From the NCBI RefSeq assembly GCF_902859945.1, contig NZ_CADIKL010000018.1:62001-126000 (forward strand): a stretch of 64,000 nt of DNA, written 5' to 3'. The notes under the pieces were generated by a model that was given only the letters and a program-made list of their open reading frames with translations, did not search any database and was not told the DNA's origin. This DNA is from Paraburkholderia caffeinitolerans. GTDB taxonomy: Bacteria; Pseudomonadota; Gammaproteobacteria; Burkholderiales; Burkholderiaceae. Position numbers and translations under genes: made by a program. The first letter of the stretch is position 1. Every line of letters begins with the position of its first letter. Shown in pieces: positions 49,975 through 58,466 of the stretch.

Positions 49975-52401
49975 ATGAATCCCCATTCGGAGCGTGTCGA
50001 CCCGAACCCGGTCGTGCAGAAAAGAGAGGATTTCGAGTCGACCTCGGGATCCCGGCTGGAACGGCTGATTTTCAATCATCGGCTGTGGATCGTGGCGGTT
50101 TGCGCGTTCGTCACCCTGTTCCTCGGCTTCGAGGCCACCAAGTCGAATGTCAGCGCAAGCTATGAACGCATGATGCCGTTGTCGAGCCCGTTCATCCGCA
50201 ACTACCTGGCCAACGTCGATTCGTTGCGCTCGCTCGGCAATTCGGTAAGAGTGGTGGTCGAAAACCGCAAAGGCACGATCTACGACCCGCACTACCTGAA
50301 GATCTTGCGCGAGGTGAACGACCGCGTCTATCTGCTGCCGGGCGTGGACCGTGCCTTCGTGAAGTCCTTGTGGATGCCCGTCGTGCGCTGGACCGAGGTC
50401 ACGGAAAGCGGCTTTCAGGGCGGCCCCGTCATGCCCGACAACTATGACGGCTCCAGCGCGAGCATTGCGAGGTTGCGTCAGAACGTGTCGCGCGCGGGCA
50501 TCGTGGGGTCGCTCGTGGGCGACGATCTGCGTTCGAGCACGATCTTCGTGCCGCTGCTCGATCACTACGCCGACACGGGCAAGCCGCTCGACGCCCGCGC
50601 CGTGCACGACGCGATCGAGCGGATCCGTCACGACTACGCGCACGACGGCATCGACATTCACGTGATTGGCTTCGCGCAGCTCGTGGGCGACCTGATCCAC
50701 GGGCTCATGAAGATCGCGCTCTATTTCGCGGCCGCGGCGGCGATTGCGGCAGCGGTGATCTACGGCTACACGCGCTGCGCGCGCAGCACCGCGCTCGTGA
50801 TTAGCTGCTCGCTCGCGGCCGTTGTCTGGCAGCTCGGCATCGTGCGTCTGCTAGGCATCGACCTCGATCCGTATTCGATTCTGGTGCCCTTCCTGATCTT
50901 CGCGATCGGCGTTTCGCACGGCGCGCAGAAGATGAACGGCATCACGCAGGACATCGGGCGCGGTACACACCGATACGTGGCGGCGCGCTACACCTTCCGG
51001 CGTTTGTTTCTCGCCGGGCTGACCGCGCTGCTGGCCGATGCCGTTGGTTTTGCCGTGCTCATGCTCATCGATATTCCGGTGATTCGCGGGCTCGCGGTGG
51101 CCGCGAGCGTGGGCGTTGCGGTGCTGATCTTCACGAATCTGGTCTTTCTGCCGGTGATGCTCTCCTATACGGGGGTGAGCGCGAGCGCTGCGGCGCGCAG
51201 TCTTCGCACGCACGAGCGGCATGCGCTGGCGGCGTTGCTCGTGCCGTTCACGCGGCGCAAGCCCGCGTGCGCGGCGGTGCTCGTCGCGGGCGCTCTTTGC
51301 GCCGGCGGCCTGCTCGTGGCACAGCATCTGAAGATCGGCGACCTCGATCCGGGCGCACCCGAGCTGCGGGCGAACTCGCGCTACAACCTGGACAACGCTT
51401 ATGTGACGCGCCACTACGCGCTCTCGACCGACCAGTTCGCGGTGATCGTGAAGACGCCGCCCGGCGGCATCGCCAGCTACGAGACGCTGATGGAAATGGA
51501 TAACCTCGAGCAGGTGCTGCGCAACGTACCCGGCGTGCAGACCACCACGTCGGTCAGCGGCGTGAGCCGCCGCATCACGGCCGCCGACTTCGAGGGCGAT
51601 CCACGCTGGATGACGATCAGCCGCGACCCGGCCATTGCGGCGGCGGCGGTCAACGATGCCTATGTCGCGAACCCGGAGATCGTCAACGGGGCCCGGTCGG
51701 TGGCGCCTGTCGTCGCGTTTCTCTCTGACCACAAGGCGAAGACGCTGGAGCAGGTCGTCAAGGCCGTTGAGGCCTTTGGCGCGCAGCACGACACGCCTAT
51801 GCGCCAGTTCCTGCCCGCAGCGGGTAGCGCGGGTATCGAGGCCGCCACCAACATCGCCGTCGAGCAGGCGAACCGCACGATGCTGCTGCTCGTCTATGCG
51901 GCCGTGACCGTGCTGTGCTTTCTCACGTTCCGCGACTGGCGCGCCGTCGTTGTCGCGATGGTGCCACTCGTCATCACGTCGATTCTCTGCGAGGCGCTGA
52001 TGGTGATGCTCGGCATCGGCGTCAAGGTGGCCACGTTGCCGGTCACGGCGCTCGGCGTGGGGATTGGCGTGGACTACGCACTGTATCTCGTCAGCGTTCA
52101 ATTGACGCTGCAACGCCAGGGGGCATCGCTCGAAACGGCGTACCGCGAAGCACTGGGCTTTACGGGTAAGGTCATTGCGTTGATCGGCGTGACGCTCGCG
52201 GTTTCCGTGCTCACGTGGGCGTGGTCGCCCATCAAGTTCCAGGCCGACATGGGTGTGCTGCTCACGTTCATGTTCGTGTGGAACATGATCGGTGCGCTCG
52301 TGCTGATCCCGGCGCTGTCCCACTTCCTGCTGCGGAAAAAGACGCGCAAAACGGCGAGCCGCAGCGGGGACCTGGTCAAAAATACCGCCTGCCGGGGATG
52401 A
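49975..52401 (+). CDS. MMPL/RND-family transporter
   Basis: An 808-residue RND-superfamily protein. One N-terminal membrane helix (LWIVAVCAFVTLFLGFEA), a periplasmic loop, five helices at about 240-420 (with SLAAVVWQLGIVRLLGIDLD and LIFAIGVSHGAQKMNGI), a second helix and loop, and five more helices at 640-795 (ALGVGIGVDYALYLVS with the family Asp). The doubled 1+5 pattern is typical of MMPL proteins. The length is near that of hopanoid/lipid transporters. Closes the DUF1302 operon; likely exports or imports the hydrophobic substrate or a lipid. Confidence 0.9.
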   Translation: MNPHSERVDPNPVVQKREDFESTSGSRLERLIFNHRLWIVAVCAFVTLFLGFEATKSNVSASYERMMPLSSPFIRNYLANVDSLRSLGNSVRVVVENRKGTIYDPHYLKILREVNDRVYLLPGVDRAFVKSLWMPVVRWTEVTESGFQGGPVMPDNYDGSSASIARLRQNVSRAGIVGSLVGDDLRSSTIFVPLLDHYADTGKPLDARAVHDAIERIRHDYAHDGIDIHVIGFAQLVGDLIHGLMKIALYFAAAAAIAAAVIYGYTRCARSTALVISCSLAAVVWQLGIVRLLGIDLDPYSILVPFLIFAIGVSHGAQKMNGITQDIGRGTHRYVAARYTFRRLFLAGLTALLADAVGFAVLMLIDIPVIRGLAVAASVGVAVLIFTNLVFLPVMLSYTGVSASAAARSLRTHERHALAALLVPFTRRKPACAAVLVAGALCAGGLLVAQHLKIGDLDPGAPELRANSRYNLDNAYVTRHYALSTDQFAVIVKTPPGGIASYETLMEMDNLEQVLRNVPGVQTTTSVSGVSRRITAADFEGDPRWMTISRDPAIAAAAVNDAYVANPEIVNGARSVAPVVAFLSDHKAKTLEQVVKAVEAFGAQHDTPMRQFLPAAGSAGIEAATNIAVEQANRTMLLLVYAAVTVLCFLTFRDWRAVVVAMVPLVITSILCEALMVMLGIGVKVATLPVTALGVGIGVDYALYLVSVQLTLQRQGASLETAYREALGFTGKVIALIGVTLAVSVLTWAWSPIKFQADMGVLLTFMFVWNMIGALVLIPALSHFLLRKKTRKTASRSGDLVKNTACRG

Positions 52402-52445
52402 GGCCCCATAACAGGGGCTGGGCCTGGACCGTCGCCCCCTGCATC

Positions 52446-52480
52446 GGGGAGGGGGAGAGCGCTTTAGATGCGGCGTATTC
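52446..52480 (+). promoter_or_regulatory. LAL-box promoter H (before the decayed ETF genes)
   Basis: GGGGAGGGG (52446-52454), 19 nt, CGTATTC (52474-52480), about 63 nt before the GTG of the EtfB-EtfA chimera. Suggests that an ETF operon once belonged to the regulon. Confidence 0.5.
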
Positions 52481-52542
52481 TGCTCTCACAACCGGATATC
52501 GGCGCGCCCTGCGTCTGCGGCGCGCCCGGACAGGAGAGCTTC

Positions 52543-53022
52543 GTGAGGATACTGGTCGCGGTGAAACGGGTGGTGGATGCCAACGCGAAAGCTGGCGCGA
52601 AATCGGATGGCACGGGCGTCGATATTGCTAACGTCAAGATGTCGATGAACCCGTTCGATGAGATCGCTGTTGAAGAAGCCGTTCGTCTGAAGGAAGCCGG
52701 TGTGGCGACGGAAGTGATCGCCGTGGCGGCCGTTGGCGGCAGCGCAGCGGTTGAAAAGCTCGAAGCAGCAGCGGACTGCGGCCTCTCGCAGTTCGTCGGC
52801 CGCGAAGTCACGAAGCTCGACTGTCCGGAACTCACGAGCGCGAAGATCATCGTCTCGGGCGGCCGGGGCCTGGACAGCGGCGAGAACTACACGAAGGTTC
52901 TGGAGCCGCTCGCCGACAAGCTCAACGCCGCACTGGACGCATCGCGCGCGGCAGTCGACGCAGGCTATGTCCCCAACGACTATCAAGTCGGTCAGACCGG
53001 CAAGATCGTCGCTCAGGGGTAG
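52543..53022 (+). pseudogene. EtfB-EtfA chimeric remnant (deletion fusion of electron transfer flavoprotein genes)
   Basis: A 159-codon frame from GTG 52543. Residues 1-65 are the N-terminus of the ETF beta subunit (ILVAVKRVVDANAK, SDGTGVDIANVKMSMNPFDE, IAVEEAVRLKEAGVATEVIA). From about residue 70 the sequence switches to the ETF alpha subunit (LSQFVGREVTKLDCPELTSA, KIIVSGGRGLDSGENYTKVL, EPLADKLNAAL, GYVPNDYQVGQTGKIVAQG) and stops where an intact EtfA would continue PQLYIAVGISGAIQHLAG. So most of etfB and the N-terminal half of etfA are deleted, and the FAD-binding end of EtfA is gone. It cannot be a working ETF. Confidence 0.75.
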
Positions 53023-53083
53023 GCCGAGCCGAACGGCACGGCATAGCGGTGCCGGCATGACGGGCGTGTAGCAGGAGACGTCG

Positions 53084-53386
53084 ATGAGCAGAAGGGAAAG
53101 GTCGTTGCGCGTGCTCGCCGAGAAGTGGCTGGGCGAGGCGGGCGCAAAGACGGCACGCGTGACGCGTTTCAGGCACAGCACTCGCCGGAGTTGGCGCTAC
53201 GTGTGCGTCGAAGCGCAGCAACCCGGCGGCCCGTTTTCCATCCTCTTTTTCAGGCACGACGACGGCTCGTGGTGCGTCTTCCCGCCGTCTCGCCAGCGCC
53301 CGGTGATGGGGGCCGCGCAACGGTCGGACGAGAGGCGTACCGGCCGCGTCGACACAGATGCAATAGTTGCGGACGCATTCGCCTGA
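53084..53386 (+). CDS. Conserved small protein of unknown function (100 aa)
   Basis: A 100-residue basic protein (SRRERSLRVLAEKWLG; RFRHSTRRSWRYVCVEA; FSILFFRHDDGSWCVFPP). The fold cannot be named from sequence, but the pattern resembles small hypothetical proteins I associate with Burkholderiaceae. AGGAGA lies 6 nt before ATG 53084, so it is probably translated. It stands between two ETF-related relics and may be an insertion survivor. Confidence 0.6.
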   Translation: MSRRERSLRVLAEKWLGEAGAKTARVTRFRHSTRRSWRYVCVEAQQPGGPFSILFFRHDDGSWCVFPPSRQRPVMGAAQRSDERRTGRVDTDAIVADAFA

Positions 53387-53451
53387 AGTGCGACAGGCGC
53401 TGGCTGACGCGCGGCCCAGCTCGCGGCGAGTCATAACCCGACAGGCGAGAG

Positions 53452-53559
53452 TACCCGAAGCCCGACGGCAAGCTCACGTTCAGCCACCTTCTATCTGCGT
53501 TCATTTCCAATACGAATCACGAAGAGAACCAGCCTGCGCATCTGACGCTGAAGGATGCG
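53452..53559 (+). pseudogene. C-terminal remnant of ETF-ubiquinone oxidoreductase
   Basis: The plus-strand frame from 53452 reads YPKPDGKLTFSHLLSAFISN and TNHEENQPAHLTLKDAS, the highly conserved segment of ETF-QO just before its Fe-S cluster motif (normally DRLSSVFxSNTNHEENQPxHLxLxDxSVP). After that the frame is lost, and the cluster cysteines are absent. There is no start. With the chimeric Etf upstream it marks the remains of an etfBA-etfQO locus. Confidence 0.7.
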
Positions 53560-53591
53560 AGCGTGCTGATGACGAGCGTGATCGAGTTAAA

Positions 53592-53625
53592 GCCGACCCG
53601 CCCCTTGGGGCGGGTCGGCTTCATT
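53592..53625. terminator. Bidirectional terminator
   Basis: GCCGACCCGCCCC / GGGGCGGGTCGGC perfect 13-bp stem with a 2-nt loop; T-rich on the plus side, and AA before it for the minus-strand MFS gene that ends at 53621. Confidence 0.75.
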
Positions 53626-54919
53626 TCGCTGCGGACGTTGCGATGCCTGGATTTTCGTCAGCGCGTTGGCATGCCTCGACGCGGCGGAGCATGGATCGCT
53701 CAGGATTGACAAGCATGGCGCCAATCAGGCTTCCGGCGATCAGCACGCTGCCGCCGAGCAGGAAGGCGATCTCGTAGCCGTGCGCACTCGAATCGGCCTG
53801 AACGAACCGCCCCATGATGAGGGGCGAGAGTATGCCGGCGATCGACGCGATGGAGGTGCCGAGTGCAAGAACTGCGCCCCGCTGGGCAGTCGGCGTGACC
53901 TCGCCGAGAATTGCCGGACAAATGGCATAACTGATGCAGCCAAGCGACGTGGCGACGATCATGGCAACTTCTCGCGCGGCCAGCGGAAGGTTCGGGATCG
54001 AGAGGGAAACGAGCATCAAGCCGCCGAGCACCTGACACGCGGCCGTGAACCAGCCTCGTGCGATCCGGGACGGGATGCCGCGCGCGATGAGCCGTTGCGC
54101 GACAAACGACGCGCCGATGGTCAGCGGCATGCCGCCGGCCAGTGTCAATGCATAGAGGCGGCCTGCCGTCACGGCATCGCAGCCGAGGCCCTTCTGCAGG
54201 TACGCCGGCAGCCATGTGAAGGTGAGCGCGATGTTCCAGTAGCCGACGAACTGCATCAGATAGCTGCCGAAGACTGTCGGGTCGGCGAGCAGTCGACGGT
54301 ACGGAATTTCGGCATGCGCGCCCGGGACTGGCTGCGCGTCGTCAAGCTTGCCCTCCTTGCCGAAGATGAGCCACAGCGCCGACCACGCGAGCGTGAAGAC
54401 AATCAGAAACAGGAAGTTCGCGCGCCAGCCCCACCGCAGCGTGATGAGCGGGACCAGCACGCCCGCACACAGCAATCCGAGCCCGGTTCCGGTACCGAAC
54501 AGCGCAACGGGCACGATGCGCTTGTGCGGCGGAAACCATTTGTACGCGGCGTGAATTGCGGTCGGATAGGCCGGACCTTCCGTTAATCCCAGCGCGACGC
54601 GTGCCAGGATGAACACCGTCAGCGATGTCGACATCACCAGCGGGATCTGGCACAGCGCCCACGCGAGCGCCATCGCGAGCAGCACCCATTTGGCCGCGAT
54701 CCGGTTCGCGATGAAGCCGCCGGCAATGCCGCCGACGGCGAACAGCCAGAAGAAGCTGCTGCTCAGCACGCCGAACTGCATCGGCGTGATTTTCAGATCG
54801 TTCATGATGGGGACGGCCAGCAGTCCAATGACGATCTTGTCGAAGAAGTTGGCCATCATGAAGACAAGCAGCAGCGTGGCCGTACGCCATGCAGACCGTG
54901 CATCATAGTGTGTATTCAT
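53621..54919 (-). CDS. MFS transporter (anion:cation symporter type)
   Basis: A 432-residue major facilitator protein, 12 membrane segments. NFFDKIVIGLLAVPIMNDL and RVALGLTEGPAYPTAIHAAYKWFPPHKR are typical of the ACS/phthalate-hexuronate type of organic-anion symporters. GAGGAGA precedes ATG 54919. It is 32 nt downstream of the alkylsulfatase gene on the same strand, so a substrate such as an alkyl sulfate or its product acid is plausible; that is inferred from position. Confidence 0.87.
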   Translation of the reverse strand: MNTHYDARSAWRTATLLLVFMMANFFDKIVIGLLAVPIMNDLKITPMQFGVLSSSFFWLFAVGGIAGGFIANRIAAKWVLLAMALAWALCQIPLVMSTSLTVFILARVALGLTEGPAYPTAIHAAYKWFPPHKRIVPVALFGTGTGLGLLCAGVLVPLITLRWGWRANFLFLIVFTLAWSALWLIFGKEGKLDDAQPVPGAHAEIPYRRLLADPTVFGSYLMQFVGYWNIALTFTWLPAYLQKGLGCDAVTAGRLYALTLAGGMPLTIGASFVAQRLIARGIPSRIARGWFTAACQVLGGLMLVSLSIPNLPLAAREVAMIVATSLGCISYAICPAILGEVTPTAQRGAVLALGTSIASIAGILSPLIMGRFVQADSSAHGYEIAFLLGGSVLIAGSLIGAMLVNPERSMLRRVEACQRADENPGIATSAAK

Positions 54920-54951
54920 TTCGTCTCCTCATGTGCTGCGTGCCCGCTGTT

Positions 54952-56886
54952 TCAGGGCTCGACGATGTTGAAGCGGCCGTCGAAGGTATCGAGCATGCCC
55001 AGCATCGTGAGAAATACGGATGCATCGCCGTCCAGGTGGATCTCTTCGCTGCCGATCATTTCAGCGAAGCCGGTCTGTCCGATGAGAATGCGATTCAGCG
55101 CGTCGCGGGTCATTGTCACGGTGACGTGGGGCGACAGCGTGTGTGCCGTCGTCGAGCAAGTGAGCGCGCCGTGTTTCATCGTGAGCGCGTAGTGACGGTC
55201 CGTGTCGGTGAAGCGCCACGCAACGCGTACATCGAGCGCTTGCGCCTTGAAGCCGTCGATCCGCATGGCCAGGTAATCGAAGAACATTTCGTCGGTCAGC
55301 GCGCTGACCATGTCGGCGCTGCGCTTGCCGTAGGATGGCATGTCGCCGAGCCCCTCGCGCAGTTCCCGCGCGCCGAGCAGGAAGGCGTTGCGCCAGGTGG
55401 CCGACTCCGCCTGGAACCCCATTTGCTCAAGCGCGGCCGCACCGAGTTCACGCGCCTCGTGCAGGGTCGGTTGCGCAAATACCAGGTGATTCATCACTTG
55501 TGCTACCCAGCGGTATTCGCCTCGCTCGAAGTCCCGGCGCGCGCGTTCGAGCATGGCCTGTGCGCCGCCCATGTACTCGACGTAACGCGGCGCGGACATT
55601 TCGGGGGGAAGCGCATGCAGATTGCTCGGGTTGCCGTCATACCAGCTCAGATAGTGCTGATAGATCGCCTTGACGTTATGCGACACCGTACCGTAGTAGC
55701 CGTGCGCGTGCCATTGCGCCGCGAGGCTGTCCGGCAGCCTCATGCGTTCCGCGATCTCGGGAGCGGTCAGGCCGTGATTCATCAGACGCAGCGTCTGGTC
55801 GTGCAGAAACTTGTAGAGGTCGCGCTGCTGCTCGAGAAACATCGTGATGCGCCCGGTTCCCCACGTGGGCCAGTGGTGCTGCGCAAATGCCACGTCGGCG
55901 TGCGGCGCGTAGCGTTCGAGCGAGCGTCCCAGATAGCGTGACCACAGTTGCGCATTGCGCACCTTCGTGCCGCGCAGCGGACACAGGTTGTGAAGCGTTT
56001 TCGTGCCGTTTTCGGCAAGGTTGAGCGCGCGCAGTTGCGGAAAGAAGAAATGCATCTCGGCCGGTGCTTCGCTGTCGGGCGTCAGCTGAAAGACAATCTC
56101 GATACCGTCGATCACATGCGTTTCGCTTTCCTCACGAATCAGCAGGGTCGGCTCGATCAGCGTCAGTGCGCCGCGCGGCACGGTCTTTCCCAGTCCAGCA
56201 TCGATCTGGCAGCACGCATTGCGCGCAAGCGTATGGCCAAACTGAAACTGACCGCGGCGGGCCATCGCCGTGCCGGCCAGAATGCTTTCCGAGACGGCTT
56301 CTTCCATAAAGCCGTCCGGGGCGATCACCTGCACCTTGCCCGCGCGCACGTCGCTCTCGCTGATGACGCCCTTGACGCCGCCGTAGTGATCGGTATGGCT
56401 GTGACTGTATATGACGGCGGCGACCTCGCGCTTCGGACGATGGGCCAGATACAGTTCGAGCGCGGCCTGGGCGGTTTCCCTGGAGGAAAGCGGATCGATG
56501 ATGATGAGTCCCGTGTCGCCTTCGATGATGGTCATGTTGGAGAGGTCGAAGCCGCGCACCTGATAAATGCGTTCGGTGACTTCGAACAGCCCGTGCGTGG
56601 CATTGAGCCGGGCCTGACGCCAGAGCGCCGGATGGGCCGTCGCAGGCGCCTGCGGATCGTCTAGAAAGGCATAGTCGGCGAGGCTCCATACGAGACGCCC
56701 ATAGGCGTCGCGCACTTCTGCGTCCGGGATCGTGCCGATAAAACCGCGGCGTGCTTCGGCTTCGTCTATGGGGTCGGCTGGCGGGAGCTCGCGCAAGGCA
56801 CGCTCGTGAGCAGCGAGTGTGGCTTTGGTTGCGAAGTGGCCGGGTTGCGGGATGATGGCCGGCTGCGATACGGCGGAATTCGACAT
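54952..56886 (-). CDS. Alkyl sulfatase (SdsA1/BDS1 type, MBL fold)
   Basis: A 644-residue zinc-dependent alkyl sulfatase that hydrolyses primary or secondary alkyl sulfates such as SDS. Metallo-beta-lactamase motif S161-HSHTDH167-YGG, GDTGLIIIDPLSS, QHHWPTWGTGR, MFLEQQRDLYKFLHDQTLRL and the C-terminal SCP-2-like sterol-carrier domain (LDVRVAWRFTDTDRHYAL; VTMTRDALNRILIGQT). AGGA lies before ATG 56886, where the family's N-terminus begins; no clear signal peptide, so probably cytoplasmic. Divergent from the LysR gene, and followed by the MFS transporter. Confidence 0.9.
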   Translation of the reverse strand: MSNSAVSQPAIIPQPGHFATKATLAAHERALRELPPADPIDEAEARRGFIGTIPDAEVRDAYGRLVWSLADYAFLDDPQAPATAHPALWRQARLNATHGLFEVTERIYQVRGFDLSNMTIIEGDTGLIIIDPLSSRETAQAALELYLAHRPKREVAAVIYSHSHTDHYGGVKGVISESDVRAGKVQVIAPDGFMEEAVSESILAGTAMARRGQFQFGHTLARNACCQIDAGLGKTVPRGALTLIEPTLLIREESETHVIDGIEIVFQLTPDSEAPAEMHFFFPQLRALNLAENGTKTLHNLCPLRGTKVRNAQLWSRYLGRSLERYAPHADVAFAQHHWPTWGTGRITMFLEQQRDLYKFLHDQTLRLMNHGLTAPEIAERMRLPDSLAAQWHAHGYYGTVSHNVKAIYQHYLSWYDGNPSNLHALPPEMSAPRYVEYMGGAQAMLERARRDFERGEYRWVAQVMNHLVFAQPTLHEARELGAAALEQMGFQAESATWRNAFLLGARELREGLGDMPSYGKRSADMVSALTDEMFFDYLAMRIDGFKAQALDVRVAWRFTDTDRHYALTMKHGALTCSTTAHTLSPHVTVTMTRDALNRILIGQTGFAEMIGSEEIHLDGDASVFLTMLGMLDTFDGRFNIVEP

Positions 56887-57003
56887 AGGGTTTATCCTGA
56901 TTCGGTGTGCAAAACGATGGGTCTGCGGGCGGGGGCACGGCAAGACAGACTTCTGTGCCACGCCGACGCCAATTTCAGGTTTCCAATTTGAGCGGCGCGC
57001 GAA

Positions 57004-57033
57004 ATATAATTCAAGTGCATATTTCTCAGTGCA
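57004..57033. promoter_or_regulatory. Divergent promoter/operator of the LysR-alkylsulfatase pair
   Basis: TATAAT (57004-57009) and a LysR-like site TGCAT-N8-GTGCA (57016-57034) with TGCA repeats lie in the 168-base divergent region. LysR-type regulators usually bind T-N11-A sites with such partial symmetry next to their own gene. Confidence 0.4.
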
Positions 57034-57054
57034 TCTCTGCATTCGACGCATACC

Positions 57055-57969
57055 TTGAACCTCAAGCAGCTTGAACACCTCATTGCCGTCGCTGAAGAAG
57101 GGTCGCTCGCGGCGGCTGCGAGACGCGTGCATTTGAGCCAGCCGGCGCTTACGCGCAGTATTCAGGCGCTGGAACAGCAGGCAGGCGTTGCGTTATGCGA
57201 GCGTGGCGCGCGCGGGGTCACGCTGACTCCGGCGGGCCAGATGGTGCTCGAGCGCGCACGGCGCATCACATTCGAGACCGGTGGGTTGCGCCGGGACCTG
57301 CTCCTGATCCAGCAGCATGAAATCGGCCGGGTGCAATTCGGGCTGGGGCCGCTCGCGGCAGCCATCTTGCTGGGGGACGTGTTGAGCACGCTGCAGAGGA
57401 ACTGGCCCCGACTGCAGGTGAGGGCCGCAGTCGACAGCGGCCGTACCTTGTTGAACGAGTTGTATGCGGAGCAACTTGATTTTGTCGTGGTCGAGCAGCG
57501 CATCGTCGCGCTTGCGACGGATCTGGAGGTCCTGCCGCTGGCGGCCGAACCGGCCGGTTGCTTTGTGCGGCCTGGTCACGCATTGCTCAAGCCGGACGCC
57601 ACCGTTGCCAGCTTGCGCCGCGCCGCGCTGGCGTCCGTACCGTTCCCGAAAGCGGCCGACGAGAATCTGCGCAAGGCGCTGCGTTGCCGCCCCGGTGAAA
57701 GCCTGCAATTTCAGGTGGAAAGCAACGATTTCCACGCACTCGTTCGCGTGGCGACCTCTACCGATGTGGTGCTGCTCGCGCCGGTGCGCGCGCTCGCGCA
57801 GGAGCTTCGCGCAGGTGCGCTAGTTCAGCTGAAGATTCCGGAAGTGCTTGGGCTGACCGCAAGATTCGAGATTGTCCGGCTGGCGCAGCGCTCCCTCTCG
57901 CCCGCCGCGCAACGTGCCATTGCGACGATAGAAGCTGCATCGCTGGAACCGTCCAATTTTTCATACTGA
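57055..57969 (+). CDS. LysR-family transcriptional regulator
   Basis: A 304-residue LysR regulator. N-terminal winged HTH (LEHLIAVAEEGSLAAAARRV and HLSQPALTRSIQALEQQAGV) and effector domain. TTG 57055 is the start because the family N-terminus (NLKQLEHL) begins there; no strong ribosome site, compatible with low autoregulated expression. Divergent from the alkyl sulfatase-MFS operon, which it most likely activates. Confidence 0.85.
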   Translation: MNLKQLEHLIAVAEEGSLAAAARRVHLSQPALTRSIQALEQQAGVALCERGARGVTLTPAGQMVLERARRITFETGGLRRDLLLIQQHEIGRVQFGLGPLAAAILLGDVLSTLQRNWPRLQVRAAVDSGRTLLNELYAEQLDFVVVEQRIVALATDLEVLPLAAEPAGCFVRPGHALLKPDATVASLRRAALASVPFPKAADENLRKALRCRPGESLQFQVESNDFHALVRVATSTDVVLLAPVRALAQELRAGALVQLKIPEVLGLTARFEIVRLAQRSLSPAAQRAIATIEAASLEPSNFSY

Positions 57970-58340
57970 GCCGCGCAGGTCTGCGTTCCGGTTCGTCCGT
58001 TTGCGAGAACGAGACGAGGGCATGGCGGTCTCGATCGCCGAGCGCAGCATTTGGGCAGTTCACCGAATGGCTGTCCAGCGAGCCCGCCGATTCCGGCTGG
58101 CAAGGGCTGCGCCTGACCCATCTTGGCGCCGGCATGGCGTCGGCGCTGGTGTTCGTGCTCAAGGGCGTTGTGACGCTTAGGTATTGCATGGGACGAGCAG
58201 CGGGCGACGGCAGCAACGCCAGGATCATCGTCTTGGCAGACGCTCAGCCATCGCTGTGGAAAGCTAATTGCGGCAGGTTTGCCGAACGGCAGGCGAAAGC
58301 TCGATCACCTGCCGCTGCGGCGGCGCTTTTCCCCCCGAAA
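57970..58340. other. Intergenic stretch without a supported gene
   Basis: Open plus-strand frame exists around 58040-58400, with protein-like wording such as FGQFTEWLSSEPADSGWQG, but no start, ribosome site or recognisable family. It could be a relic of a lost gene. Confidence 0.3.
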
Positions 58341-58375
58341 AGAGAGGGGCGGCCGGGTGTCGATTACCCTAGACT
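58341..58375 (+). promoter_or_regulatory. LAL-box promoter I (crotonase 5 operon)
   Basis: AGAGAGGGG (58341-58349), 19 nt, CTAGACT (58369-58375), the same -10 as promoters A and B, about 92 nt before ATG 58467. Confidence 0.55.
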
Positions 58376-58466
58376 CCCGCACAACCCGCTTGGACTCGAG
58401 GTCAAGGGGAGTACGCCACGGTGGCATTAAAACCGCTGTGGACGGCGCCACTATGAGGAACCTGCA

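Noticed and set aside
47193..50075. A 960-codon open frame on the minus strand
   Set aside because: Antisense to DUF1329 and the YCF48-like gene, with no recognisable motif.
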